Source: Tateyamaria omphalii
GTDB taxonomy: Bacteria > Pseudomonadota > Alphaproteobacteria > Rhodobacterales > Rhodobacteraceae
Reading direction: 5' to 3'
Length of the DNA stretch: 64,000 nucleotides
Assembly: GCF_001969365.1 (NCBI RefSeq)
Contig: NZ_CP019312.1
Location: 3,757,001 to 3,821,000 of the forward strand
Positions 22,093 to 30,655 of the stretch are shown piece after piece. The first letter of the stretch is position 1. Every line of letters starts with the position of its first letter. A model generated the notes under the pieces. It was given only the letters and a program-made list of their open reading frames with translations, made no database searches and had not been told where the DNA came from. The translations under genes were made by a program, and so were the position numbers.

Positions 22093-22971
22093 TTGAATCA
22101 TATCAAGACGACGCTGCGCCCGGGGATCTGGTTTGTCGGTGTGCCTATCGGGACCGCGCGCGATATCACCTTGCGGGCGCTTGATGTGCTGGCCTCTGCC
22201 GATGTTCTGGCGGCCGAGGACACGCGCAGCCTGCGCAAGTTGATGGATATCCACGGCGTGCCGCTGGATGGCCGCCGTATCGAGGCGCTGCACGAGCATT
22301 CCAAGGAGACGCAGGTCGCGCGGCTTCTGGCGCGGGCGACGGAGGAGAGCGTGGCTTATGCGTCCGAGGCCGGGATGCCGCTGATCGCGGATCCGGGCTT
22401 TGAGCTGGCGCGCGCCGCGCGGGTGGCAGGTATCCCCGTGACATGCGCGCCGGGGCCGTCCGCCGTTCTCACCGCCCTTGTGCTCGGGGGATTGCCGACG
22501 GATGCCTTCCATTTTGGCGGCTTCCTGCCCGCGACGCGCAGTGCAAGACAGCGCGCGCTGGAGGGGCTGGCCGGGATCGCGGCCACGCTGGTGCTCTACG
22601 AATCGCCAAAACGTCTTGGTGCGCTTCTGTCCGATGCCACGGATCGACTGGGGGCAGAGCGCCCGGCGGCAGTGTGCCGGGAACTGACAAAACGCTTCGA
22701 GGATGTCAGGCGCGGGACGCTGGGTGAATTGGCAGAAGCCTATGCGCGCGAGACGCCAAAAGGGGAAATCGTTGTCCTGATCGGGCGAGGAGAGACGAAG
22801 GACGTTAAGGAAAAAGACATTGATCGTGCGCTACAGTCGGCGCTGAGTGATATGACGGTCAAAGATGCGGCGGCTTTTGTGGCCGAAAGCCTGGAACTGC
22901 CCAGGCGACGTGTCTACCAGCGCGCCTTGGACATGGCGCGCGATGTGAAACAGGGCGATGAGGCTGAATGA
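22093..22971 (+). CDS. rsmI: 16S rRNA (cytidine-1402 2'-O)-methyltransferase
   Basis: RsmI (292 residues) methylates the ribose of C1402 in 16S rRNA near the decoding centre. The tetrapyrrole-methylase-type fold shows FVGVPIGTARDITLRALDVL, AAEDTRSLRKLM, ASEAGMPLIADPGFELARAA and CAPGPSAVLTALVLGGLPTD, all diagnostic. The start is TTG at 22093 since no ATG is near. Its stop overlaps the yraN start as ATGA. Confidence 0.95.
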   Translation: MNHIKTTLRPGIWFVGVPIGTARDITLRALDVLASADVLAAEDTRSLRKLMDIHGVPLDGRRIEALHEHSKETQVARLLARATEESVAYASEAGMPLIADPGFELARAARVAGIPVTCAPGPSAVLTALVLGGLPTDAFHFGGFLPATRSARQRALEGLAGIAATLVLYESPKRLGALLSDATDRLGAERPAAVCRELTKRFEDVRRGTLGELAEAYARETPKGEIVVLIGRGETKDVKEKDIDRALQSALSDMTVKDAAAFVAESLELPRRRVYQRALDMARDVKQGDEAE

Positions 22972-23384
22972 TGGCGCGGCATGAACGGTTTTTGGATCCT
23001 GCACAGCCTGTCGATGCGCGTGCTTCGCGTGGCCGCACGGCGTATCTGGCCGGTCTGGCCGCCGAAGACATTGTCGCGCGGGCCTACCGCGCGGCCGCTT
23101 ACTCGCTCGTCGCCGAACGCTGGCGCGGTCGTCGCGGCGAAATTGATCTGGTGTTTTCGACCGTGGTGGGGATCGTCATGGTCGAGGTGAAGGCCAGCAA
23201 GACGTTGTCCGCCGCTGCGGACCATTTGACCCCTGCGCAGGTCGCGCGCCTTTACGCGACGGCGGAAGAATACCTTGCCACGCTGCCGAACGGATCGTTG
23301 ACGGACATCCGATTTGATGTGGCGCTGGTCGATCAGGCGGGTCGCTTGAACATCCACGAAAACGCGTTCGCCGGGTACATGTGA
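22968..23384 (+). CDS. yraN: YraN family (UPF0102) nuclease-like protein
   Basis: The 138-residue protein has the UPF0102 endonuclease-like core: GLAAEDIVARAYRAAAYSLV, then WRGRRGEIDLVF with the metal-binding Glu-Ile-Asp, then VEVKASKT. The family resembles Holliday-junction-resolvase folds but its cellular role is not settled. It overlaps rsmI by four bases, the standard pairing in proteobacteria. Two ATGs (22968 and 22971) are possible starts; the overlap favours the first. Confidence 0.9.
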   Translation: MMARHERFLDPAQPVDARASRGRTAYLAGLAAEDIVARAYRAAAYSLVAERWRGRRGEIDLVFSTVVGIVMVEVKASKTLSAAADHLTPAQVARLYATAEEYLATLPNGSLTDIRFDVALVDQAGRLNIHENAFAGYM

Positions 23385-23483
23385 CCGACGCGCACGCCGG
23401 TTTGCGCCCTCGTACAGTGCCTTGCCATTGCGCGCCCCGCCGCTCTGCGCCATCAAAGGCGCGGACGACAGCAGAGGTGTGCC

Positions 23484-24419
23484 ATGAAGATTGCCTTTCA
23501 GATGGACCCGATCGGGGCGGTAAATATCAACGCAGACAGCAGTTTCCGCCTGGCCGAGGAGGCGCAGGCGCGTGGGCACAGCCTGTTTTTCTATTCGCCG
23601 GATCATCTGGCCTATCAGGAGGGGCGCATTACGGCGCGGGGCCATGACTTCACCGTGCAGCGGGTGCAGGGCGAGCACGCCGAGTTGAGCGAGATGCGCG
23701 AGGTTGATCTTGCCGATTTCGACGTGATCTGGCTGCGCCAGGATCCGCCCTTTGACATGCATTACATCACGTCGACCCACCTGCTGGACCGCCTGAAGGG
23801 TGACGCCGTTGTGGTCAACGATCCGTTCTGGGTCCGGAACTATCCCGAAAAGCTGCTGGTTCTCGATTTTCCCGACCTGACCCCGCCGACGACAATTGCG
23901 CGCGATCTGGACACCATCAAGGCGTTCAAGGCCAAGCATGGCGATGTCATCCTGAAGCCGCTCTATGGCAATGGCGGTGCAGGTGTGTTCCGCCTGGATG
24001 CCAATGACCGCAACCTTACCTCGCTGCACGAGCTTTTCACCGGCTTCAGCCGCGAGCCTCTGATTGTGCAGAAGTTTTTGCCGGACGTCTCGAACGGGGA
24101 CAAGCGGGTGATCCTTGTGGATGGCGACCCCGTTGGCGCCATCAACCGTGTACCCGCCGAGGGCGAGACACGGTCGAACATGCATGTGGGCGGACGTCCG
24201 GAAAAGATCGGCCTGTCCGATCGTGACCGCGAGATCTGCACCGCCATCGGGCCGCTGCTCAGGGAAAAGGGCCAGGTGTTTGTCGGCATCGACGTCATTG
24301 GCGACTACCTGACCGAGATCAACGTGACCTCGCCCACCGGCATTCAGGAGCTGGAACGTTTTGATGGCGTGAACATTGCCGAGAAGATCTGGCAGGCGAT
24401 CGAGGCTAAAGTCGTTTGA
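23484..24419 (+). CDS. gshB: Glutathione synthetase
   Basis: GshB (311 residues) joins glycine to gamma-glutamylcysteine using ATP. It begins MKIAFQMDPIGAVNINADSS, with the family's DP motif, and has the ATP-grasp segments VILKPLYGNGGAGVFRLD and IGDYLTEINVTSPTGIQELE at the ends of the domain. AGAGGTG precedes the ATG. A 99-bp gap separates it from yraN. Its stop overlaps the esterase TTG start as TTGA. Confidence 0.96.
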   Translation: MKIAFQMDPIGAVNINADSSFRLAEEAQARGHSLFFYSPDHLAYQEGRITARGHDFTVQRVQGEHAELSEMREVDLADFDVIWLRQDPPFDMHYITSTHLLDRLKGDAVVVNDPFWVRNYPEKLLVLDFPDLTPPTTIARDLDTIKAFKAKHGDVILKPLYGNGGAGVFRLDANDRNLTSLHELFTGFSREPLIVQKFLPDVSNGDKRVILVDGDPVGAINRVPAEGETRSNMHVGGRPEKIGLSDRDREICTAIGPLLREKGQVFVGIDVIGDYLTEINVTSPTGIQELERFDGVNIAEKIWQAIEAKVV

Positions 24420-25324
24420 GCCTCTTGCGACCTATCCTGAACCAGTACCTGCGGCTGACGGAAAAGCCGCATATGCGCCGCGCGCGGCACCCCGAAGACC
24501 TACGCCGCAGCTTTGAAGCCAAAGCGCGCCTGTTTTTTCATGCGCCGTGGTCGATGCGGTTGGAATGGGGCACGTTGGCCGGGGGCGATGCGCTTTGGAC
24601 CAGGCCACGCCGTGAGGCGAGTAACGTCACCATCCTTTACTTCCACGGTGGAGGCTATGTGTTCGGATCGCCCCGTACGCATGGTGCGATGCTCGCGTCG
24701 TTGGCTCATCGTGCCGCGGCGCAGGCGGTGCTGCCCTGCTATCCGCTGGCGCCCGAGCATCCCTTTCCCGCAGCCGTTGATCATGCGCGCGCGGTCTATG
24801 ACGCATGTCTGGCGACGGGTGGGCCTGTGATCATTGGCGGCGATAGTGCAGGGGGCGGTCTCGCGCTGTCGCTGCTTGTGTCTTTGCTGACGGACGCCGC
24901 GCCGCTGCCTGCCGGTGTTTTTGCTTTTTCACCGCTGACCGATCTGACCTTTTCCGGGACCAGCATTCGCGACAATGCGCAGTCCGAGGTTATCTTGCCC
25001 GCCGAGCGCGTGGACGAGATGGCGGATATGTATCTTGCCGGTGCGGATCCGACAGATCCGCGTGCGAGCCCACTGTTCGGAGATTTCACCGGTGCGCCCC
25101 CCGTTTGGATCACGGCGGGCGACACAGAGATCCTGCGCGACGACAGCCGACGCATCGTGCTGCGGATGGAGGAGCAGGGCGTGTCAGTCACTTATGTCGA
25201 AGAACGGGACCTGCCGCATGTCTGGCCCATATTTCACAACACGCTGCCTGAGGCACGGCAAACGCTGATGGCGCTTGCTGCTTGGATCGAGGCTCAGACC
25301 GGGGCGAGTGCGCCAACCCGGTAG
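24416..25324 (+). CDS. Alpha/beta hydrolase (hormone-sensitive-lipase type esterase)
   Basis: This 302-residue cytoplasmic hydrolase has the HSL-family oxyanion motif FHGGGYVFGSPRTHG, the nucleophile elbow GGDSAGGGLALSL, and a C-terminal ITAGDTEILRDDSR with LPHVWPIF supplying the expected Asp and His. It should cleave short-chain esters or lactones; the substrate is unknown. The start is TTG, coupled to the gshB stop. Its last 31 bases overlap the end of the convergent yifB gene. Confidence 0.85.
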   Translation: MSLLRPILNQYLRLTEKPHMRRARHPEDLRRSFEAKARLFFHAPWSMRLEWGTLAGGDALWTRPRREASNVTILYFHGGGYVFGSPRTHGAMLASLAHRAAAQAVLPCYPLAPEHPFPAAVDHARAVYDACLATGGPVIIGGDSAGGGLALSLLVSLLTDAAPLPAGVFAFSPLTDLTFSGTSIRDNAQSEVILPAERVDEMADMYLAGADPTDPRASPLFGDFTGAPPVWITAGDTEILRDDSRRIVLRMEEQGVSVTYVEERDLPHVWPIFHNTLPEARQTLMALAAWIEAQTGASAPTR

Positions 25325-26805
25325 CTCACCGCCTCGGCCACGTGGGTTTTGCGCACGTCCTCTGCACCGTCGAGATCGGCAATGGTGCGCGCGACCCGCA
25401 TCACGCGGTGGTAGCCGCGTGCCGACAGGCCAAAGCGGTCGGCCACTTTGGTCAGCAGCGCGCGTCCCTCCGCATCTGGTGCTGCGAAGTCATCTAGCGC
25501 ACCGCCCGACAGGTCGGCGTTGCTGCGCATGCCTGTACCGTCGAGCCGTGCGGCCTGCACCTTGCGTGCTGCTTCGACGCGGGCCGCAACCGCCGCAGAG
25601 CTGTCGCCGGTGGCGGGCAGATCGAGGTCGGAATAGGTCACAGGCGGCACATCGACCCGCAGGTCGAACCGGTCCATCAGTGGGCCAGAGATGCGGCCCA
25701 AATAGTCGTCACCACAGGCTGGCGCGCGTCCGCAGGCGCGCGAAGCGTCGGACAGGTAGCCGCATTTGCAGGGGTTCGCCGCGGCCACCAGCATGAAGCG
25801 GCAGGGGTATTTGATGTGGTTGTTCGCGCGTGCGACCATAACCTCGCCCGTCTCAATGGGCTGGCGCAGGGTTTCGAGTACCGTGCGCGGGAATTCGGGA
25901 AACTCGTCCATGAACAGCACACCATTGTGCGCGAGTGAAACCTCGCCCGGTTTGGCCCCGCGCCCGCCGCCGATGATGGCGGCCATGGACGCGGTGTGGT
26001 GCGGTTCGCGAAAGGGCCGGTCCATGGAGATGCCGCCCGCGTCAAGCAGCCCCGCCAGCGAGTGGATCATCGAGGTTTCCAGCGCTTCCATCGCGGAGAG
26101 CGGGGGGAGGATGCCGGGCAGGCGTGCGGCGAGCATCGACTTGCCGGAGCCCGGTGTCCCGACCATCAGGAAATGGTGCCGCCCTGCGGCAGCCACTTCC
26201 ATGGCGCGTTTGGCGCGTTCCTGCCCCTTGACGTCGCGCAGGTCCGGCAGGCCCGTGCCGCTCGCGATCCGTCCGGCCTTGGCCGGCTCCAATGGCACCT
26301 GGCCGGTATAGTGGCGCACGACATCGCCAAGGGACGCCGCGGCGATCACCTTGGTGGCATCGACCCACGCCGCTTCGGCACCGGAACCCGCAGGGCACAG
26401 CAGTCCGCGGTCCTGCTCGGCGGCGGCCATGGCGGCGGGCAGGGCGCCAAGAACCGGAACCAGCGTGCCGTCCAGGGACAACTCGCCAAGAGCCACCGTG
26501 CCTTCAACCGTGTCCTCCGGCAGAATGCCGAGCGCGGCCAGCAGGGATAGCGCGATTGGCAGATCGAAATGCGACCCCTCCTTGGGCAAATCGGCGGGCG
26601 ACAGGTTGATGGTGATCCGCTTGGAGGGCAGCGCGATGGACATGGCCGTCAGCGCCGCGCGCACCCGGTCGCGCGCCTCTGACACGGCCTTGTCCGGCAG
26701 GCCCACGATCGAAAACGCGGGCAGGCCCGGCGTCATGGCGCATTGCACCTCGACCTCGCGCGCGTCGACGCCCTGAAATGCCACCGTGTAGGCGCGTGCC
26801 ACCAT
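25294..26805 (-). CDS. comM: YifB/ComM family Mg-chelatase-like AAA+ ATPase
   Basis: The 503-residue protein has an N-terminal S5/Lon-like domain (FSIVGLPDKAVSEARDRVRA), a Walker A motif GTPGSGKSMLAARLPGILPP, a Walker B region GVLFMDEFPEF, and the Mg-chelatase C-terminal domain with cysteines in NPCKCGYLSD and ACGRAPACGDDY. In naturally competent bacteria ComM is a helicase aiding branch migration during integration of foreign DNA; that role is assumed here by homology. It overlaps the esterase gene convergently. Confidence 0.93.
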   Translation of the reverse strand: MVARAYTVAFQGVDAREVEVQCAMTPGLPAFSIVGLPDKAVSEARDRVRAALTAMSIALPSKRITINLSPADLPKEGSHFDLPIALSLLAALGILPEDTVEGTVALGELSLDGTLVPVLGALPAAMAAAEQDRGLLCPAGSGAEAAWVDATKVIAAASLGDVVRHYTGQVPLEPAKAGRIASGTGLPDLRDVKGQERAKRAMEVAAAGRHHFLMVGTPGSGKSMLAARLPGILPPLSAMEALETSMIHSLAGLLDAGGISMDRPFREPHHTASMAAIIGGGRGAKPGEVSLAHNGVLFMDEFPEFPRTVLETLRQPIETGEVMVARANNHIKYPCRFMLVAAANPCKCGYLSDASRACGRAPACGDDYLGRISGPLMDRFDLRVDVPPVTYSDLDLPATGDSSAAVAARVEAARKVQAARLDGTGMRSNADLSGGALDDFAAPDAEGRALLTKVADRFGLSARGYHRVMRVARTIADLDGAEDVRKTHVAEAVSYRVGALAPV

Positions 26806-26892
26806 GTCTCCACCTCTTCAAAGATGGTTAATGGCTAGCGACCCGCGGTTTACGATTGGTTAACGGCGGAGATGTGTGCGCCTCGGGGCCGT

Positions 26893-26915
26893 GCATATTT
26901 TTGGAACAATGAAGG
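26893..26915 (+). repeat. Dispersed short motif, copy 1
   Basis: GCATATTT, TT, then GGAACAATGAAGG, lying between the start of yifB and the end of the glutathione transferase gene. It differs from the copy at 46631 at two positions out of 23. Confidence 0.6.
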
Positions 26916-26929
26916 GGATGCCCGGCGCG

Positions 26930-27607
26930 TCAGGCTGGCCAAGGTTCTTTTGGCAAGTCCATTTCGTAGGGGAACGGGTCGTATGTCACCTTTAACCCCT
27001 CGGTGCGCCACGCCTTGAACGCCGGGTCGGTGATCGCGGTTTGGCAGTAGCTGCGCGCGGCGTCCGATACCGGCAAATCATAGCCTACGATGCGTGCGCA
27101 GACCGGGGCATAGAAAACGTCCGCCAGTGAGTATGTCCCGAACAACCAGGGTCCGTCTATTTTGAACTTGGCCGCATGTGCCCAGAGTGTTTCGATGCGG
27201 TCCAGATCCATCTGCACCGCGTCCGATACGGCAAAGCCCTTGTTCACGTGGTTGAGTTGCATCGGGCAGGCGCCGCGCAGCGCTGTGAAGCCTGCCACCA
27301 TTTCGGCGCACAGCCATCGGGCTGTGGCGCGTGCGCCGGGACCCTCAGGCCAAAGCCCGGCCTCTGGATGCCGTTCGGCAAGGGTTTCGGCCATGGCCAG
27401 GCTTTCGCCTACCACAGTTCCGTCGGGCAGTTTGAGCGCCGGGACCAGGCGGGCGGGGGCCAGCGGGGCCATGTCATCGGCCATGGTGCCGGAATAGAGG
27501 CCAATCATGTGCGTGCGGTGGGGCAGGCCGAATTTCTCGAGCATGAGCCAGCCGCGCAGCGACCAACTCGAAAAGGTGCGGTCGCCGATATAGAGGTCGT
27601 AGGTCAT
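26930..27607 (-). CDS. Glutathione S-transferase family protein
   Basis: The 225-residue protein begins MTYDLYIGDRTFSSWSLRGW, a thioredoxin-fold N-terminus. It continues VPALKLPDGTVVGESLAMAE, the cis-Pro and Glu-Ser region that binds glutathione, and has an all-helical C-terminal half with LADVFYAPV. The frame extends 20 codons further upstream, but the ATG at 27607 gives the family N-terminus. No clear ribosome-binding site is seen. It is followed by a copy of a short dispersed motif (26893-26915). The substrate is unknown. Confidence 0.88.
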   Translation of the reverse strand: MTYDLYIGDRTFSSWSLRGWLMLEKFGLPHRTHMIGLYSGTMADDMAPLAPARLVPALKLPDGTVVGESLAMAETLAERHPEAGLWPEGPGARATARWLCAEMVAGFTALRGACPMQLNHVNKGFAVSDAVQMDLDRIETLWAHAAKFKIDGPWLFGTYSLADVFYAPVCARIVGYDLPVSDAARSYCQTAITDPAFKAWRTEGLKVTYDPFPYEMDLPKEPWPA

Positions 27608-27667
27608 GCGCGCGAGGCTAGGCGCAGCCGGGCGCATTTGCCCAACGCTGATTTGTGAGGACTGCAA

Positions 27668-28240
27668 TCACGGAGCGTGATTGATGCGCTCTGCTGTGCC
27701 CTGTGCGCGGTTCAGCGTGGTGACCGACAAGGGGTCGATCTTGTGGCCCAGCACCTTTTGCGCGGTGAGGCCCAGCACCGCTTGCACTTGCGTCAGGATC
27801 ACGCCGAAATGGGCAACGGCGATGATGTCGCGGCCGGGATGTGCCGATTCGATCCGGCGCACGGCCATCGCCACCCGGGCGGCAGAGGTGTTCCAGCTTT
27901 CGCCGCCGGGCGGGGTGTGATCGCCTGGGTTCTCCCAATACGCACGGCTGAGTTCGGGGTGCCAGTCTGCTACTTTTGAAAAATGCACGCCGTCCCAGAC
28001 CCCGAAGTGAAATTCGCGCAGGGCCGGATCATGTGGCAGGCGCGTGCGGTTGCCTTGGATCGCGCTGGCCGTGTTGATCGACCGGGCCAGGTCGGAGGAC
28101 ACGATCAGCGCGTCATCCGGCAAATGCGCCGCCAGTCGGGCGATGGCGCCTGTGTCGGTCAGGTCGGCGTCGACATCGCGCCAGCCGGTGAATGTCTTTT
28201 GATGCGTCGGCCCGTGCCGCACCCAGTGCCATGTGGTCAT
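27668..28240 (-). CDS. Histidine phosphatase family protein (possible alpha-ribazole phosphatase)
   Basis: The 190-residue protein has the RHG motif (WVRHGPTHQKTFTGWRDVD), the catalytic acid region LREFHFGVWDG and the second histidine in VAHFGVI, typical of branch-1 histidine phosphatases. It overlaps cobU by four bases, so removal of phosphate from alpha-ribazole phosphate in cobalamin assembly (CobC role) is plausible. This rests on context alone. Confidence 0.8.
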   Translation of the reverse strand: MTTWHWVRHGPTHQKTFTGWRDVDADLTDTGAIARLAAHLPDDALIVSSDLARSINTASAIQGNRTRLPHDPALREFHFGVWDGVHFSKVADWHPELSRAYWENPGDHTPPGGESWNTSAARVAMAVRRIESAHPGRDIIAVAHFGVILTQVQAVLGLTAQKVLGHKIDPLSVTTLNRAQGTAERINHAP

Positions 28241-28758
28241 GGTGCGTCGCCCTTGCGCAATTGCGGCAGCCCGGCCAGCACATGCCAGACCGTATCGGCT
28301 TGTGCTGCCAGCGCGATGTTGAGCCGTCCCTGCGCCTCGCGAAACCGACGGGCCAGCGCGTTCTCGGGCACGATCCCCTGGCCGACCTCATTCGTGACCA
28401 CCACGACCGGCGCCGCGCACGCGTTCAGGGCATTCAGCAGCGCGGTTTGGCCTGCGATCACGTCGGCCTCGTCCATCATCAGGTTTGTCAGCCACATGGT
28501 TGCGCAATCCAGCAATACCGATTGATCCTTGGTCGCCGAGGCGAGGCCAGCCGCCACACCGTTTGACGCATCAACTGTCACCCATTCTGTCCCGCGCCGC
28601 GCCGTGTGCAGATCAACCTTGGCTTGCATTTCATCATCCCAGATCCGGCAGGTGGCAAGGTAAACTGGACTTAAGCCGCTGTTTAAGATCAGAGATTCCG
28701 CCCACTGCGATTTGCCCGAAGCGGCGCCTCCTAGGACGAGGGTCAGTGCAGGCAACAT
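28237..28758 (-). CDS. cobU: Adenosylcobinamide kinase / adenosylcobinamide-phosphate guanylyltransferase
   Basis: The 173-residue enzyme phosphorylates adenosylcobinamide and attaches GMP during vitamin B12 assembly. It has the P-loop LVLGGAASGKSQWAESL, VYLATCRIWDDEMQAKVDLH containing the guanylylated-histidine region (HTARR), LLDCATMWLTNLM and VTNEVGQGIVPEN, all family signatures. It overlaps the phosphatase gene by four bases and is divergent from rpoH2 with a 90-bp spacer. CobP is the alpha-proteobacterial name. Confidence 0.95.
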   Translation of the reverse strand: MLPALTLVLGGAASGKSQWAESLILNSGLSPVYLATCRIWDDEMQAKVDLHTARRGTEWVTVDASNGVAAGLASATKDQSVLLDCATMWLTNLMMDEADVIAGQTALLNALNACAAPVVVVTNEVGQGIVPENALARRFREAQGRLNIALAAQADTVWHVLAGLPQLRKGDAP

Positions 28759-28848
28759 TTTTTCATCTCAAGAGTGAACCGATCGGCAGTTTGACGCGTA
28801 AACAGAATAAGTGCGCTAAACAAGCATAACCATCCAGGGGGATGACAC

Positions 28849-29727
28849 ATGGCATTGGATAACGTTCGGGACATGTCGCTGTCGCGCACAGCGATGAAGG
28901 CCGAATTGCTTGATGCAGAGACAGAGCTGCGGCTGGCATATGCCTGGCGGGACGAGCGGGATGAAGCCGCCCTGCACCGTCTGATCACTGCTTATATGCG
29001 CCTTGCGATTTCGATGGCATCGAAGTTCAAGCGCTATGGCGCCCCCATGAACGATCTGATCCAGGAGGCCGGCTTGGGCCTGATGAAGGCTGCTGACAAG
29101 TTTGATCCGGACCGTGGCGTGCGCTTTTCCACCTACGCCGTGTGGTGGATCAAGGCATCCATTCAGGATTACGTCATGCGCAACTGGTCCATGGTTCGCA
29201 CCGGTTCCACGTCGTCGCAGAAATCTCTGTTCTTTAACATGCGTCGCGTCCAAGCCCGGCTTGAACGCGAAAGTGCCGCCGCAGGTGAAACGCTGGACAA
29301 GCACCAGTTGCGCCAGATGATCTCGACAGAAATTGGCGTACCCCTGCACGATGTTGAGATGATGGAGGGACGGCTCAGCGGATCGGACTATTCGTTGAAC
29401 GCCACGCAATCCGTGGATGACGAGGGTCGCGAGTGGATCGACGCGCTGGAAGACGACAGCACGCAAGCGGCTGAAAAGGTTGAGCATTCGCATGACACCG
29501 AGCAGTTGCGCGAATGGCTTCTGACGGCGCTGAATGGCCTGAACGAACGCGAACGCTTTATCGTGCGCGAGCGCAAACTGCGCGAAGACCCCCGCACGCT
29601 GGAAAGTTTGGGTCAAGAGTTGAGCCTGTCCAAAGAGCGGGTGCGCCAACTGGAGGCGGCTGCGTTCACAAAGATGCGCAAGGCACTGGAAAACCAGAGT
29701 CGCGAGGTGCATCATTTTCTCGTATGA
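28849..29727 (+). CDS. rpoH2: RNA polymerase sigma factor RpoH2 (sigma-32 family)
   Basis: The 292-residue sigma factor has region 2 (LITAYMRLAISMASKFKRYG, LIQEAGLGLMKAADKFDPDR, FSTYAVWWIKASIQDYVMRN), an RpoH-box-like SSQKSLFFNMRRVQ, and region 4 (LNERERFIVRERKL, TLESLGQELSLSKERVRQLE). The SQKSLFFNMR form fits the RpoHII group, which in Rhodobacter works in the response to singlet oxygen and heat. AGGGGG precedes the ATG. The stop overlaps the ChaN-like gene as ATGA, so both are coupled. Confidence 0.93.
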   Translation: MALDNVRDMSLSRTAMKAELLDAETELRLAYAWRDERDEAALHRLITAYMRLAISMASKFKRYGAPMNDLIQEAGLGLMKAADKFDPDRGVRFSTYAVWWIKASIQDYVMRNWSMVRTGSTSSQKSLFFNMRRVQARLERESAAAGETLDKHQLRQMISTEIGVPLHDVEMMEGRLSGSDYSLNATQSVDDEGREWIDALEDDSTQAAEKVEHSHDTEQLREWLLTALNGLNERERFIVRERKLREDPRTLESLGQELSLSKERVRQLEAAAFTKMRKALENQSREVHHFLV

Positions 29728-30527
29728 GGTTGATGTATAAAACTACGATGATTGCCGCCGTTGTGACTATGTCCACGGCGGCAATGTCGTTTTCGGCGAC
29801 AGACTGGGCAGATTTCGACGGGGATCTTCTGATCCTCGGGGAATTTCACGACAATCCAACCCATCATGCCGAACAGGCAAAGGCACTGCGCGCAGTCGAT
29901 CCCAAGGCGGTCGTGTTCGAAATGCTGACGCCGAAGGAGGCTGAGGCTCTGGCCGTCACGCCTCGCGACCCGGACAGCATGATCGCGGCGACCGACGGGT
30001 TTCATTGGTCCAATATCGCTGACTACGCTGACGTTCTTGCGGCAAGCGCGGTGATCGTCGGCGCGGCCTTGTCTCGCGACGACATGCGCGGCGCTTTCAC
30101 CGATGGTGCGGCGGCGGTGTTTGGGCCGCAGTCCGGAGCATATGGCCTGACCGACCCGCTGCCCGAGGATGAGCAGGCAACCCGCGAACTGGCCCAATTC
30201 GATGCTCATTGCGAAGCCATGCCGCTCGAGATGATGGGCGGTATGGTTGCGGCGCAGCGGCTGCGGGATGCGGCCTTTGCTCGAACGGTGATTGACGCGC
30301 TCGACACCTACGGCAGCCCGGTTGTGCTGATCACCGGCAACGGGCACGCGCGGATGGATTGGGGTGTGCCGCTCTATATCTCGCGGGTGCGGCCAGAGCT
30401 TGATGTGACAAGCGTCGGGCAGGGCGAACGCCAGGAACCGCCTGAAGGTGTTTACTCGTGGACCTTGAATGGCGCCGCCAGCCCCGATCGCGGGGATCCT
30501 TGCGCTGTGTTCAACAAGACAGACTGA
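29724..30527 (+). CDS. ChaN-family (DUF399) secreted protein, putative heme/iron-related
   Basis: The 267-residue protein has a signal peptide (YKTTMIAAVVTMSTAAMSFS) and the ChaN core LLILGEFHDNPTHHAEQAKA with GEFHD as hallmark. Downstream come AVVFEMLTPKEA, a middle segment and VVLITGNGHARMDWGVPLYI. ChaN of Campylobacter binds heme at the surface; the function in alpha-proteobacteria is unknown. The ATG at 29724 overlaps the rpoH2 stop; another ATG three codons on is possible. The coupling suggests a stress-linked, periplasmic role. Confidence 0.8.
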   Translation: MRLMYKTTMIAAVVTMSTAAMSFSATDWADFDGDLLILGEFHDNPTHHAEQAKALRAVDPKAVVFEMLTPKEAEALAVTPRDPDSMIAATDGFHWSNIADYADVLAASAVIVGAALSRDDMRGAFTDGAAAVFGPQSGAYGLTDPLPEDEQATRELAQFDAHCEAMPLEMMGGMVAAQRLRDAAFARTVIDALDTYGSPVVLITGNGHARMDWGVPLYISRVRPELDVTSVGQGERQEPPEGVYSWTLNGAASPDRGDPCAVFNKTD

Positions 30528-30531
30528 TCCT

Positions 30532-30555
30532 CCTTCACTTTGCCAGATAAACTCC
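30532..30555 (-). repeat. Dispersed short motif, copy 2 (minus orientation)
   Basis: On the minus strand it reads GGAGTTTATCTGG then CAAAGTGAAGG, just after the ChaN-like gene and upstream of coaBC. It is closest to the copy at 31874. Confidence 0.5.
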
Positions 30556-30655
30556 GGGGAGCCCGCAGGGCGGGGGCAGGCCCTCTCCTCACTCTGGCCC
30601 TCGCGCGGCTCTGCGCTTATGGTCTCACTGACCAAAGCCAGCCGGACGCGCCAAC

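Noticed and set aside
25294..25324. 31-bp convergent overlap of the esterase and yifB genes as a sign of a frameshift
   Set aside because: Both proteins end with normal family C-termini, and short tail-to-tail overlaps are common in this window.
28783..28810. RpoE/ECF-type promoter before rpoH2 (TGAACC then CGTAAA, 16 bases apart)
   Set aside because: Only the -35 resembles the expected element; the -10 does not, so I could not support it.
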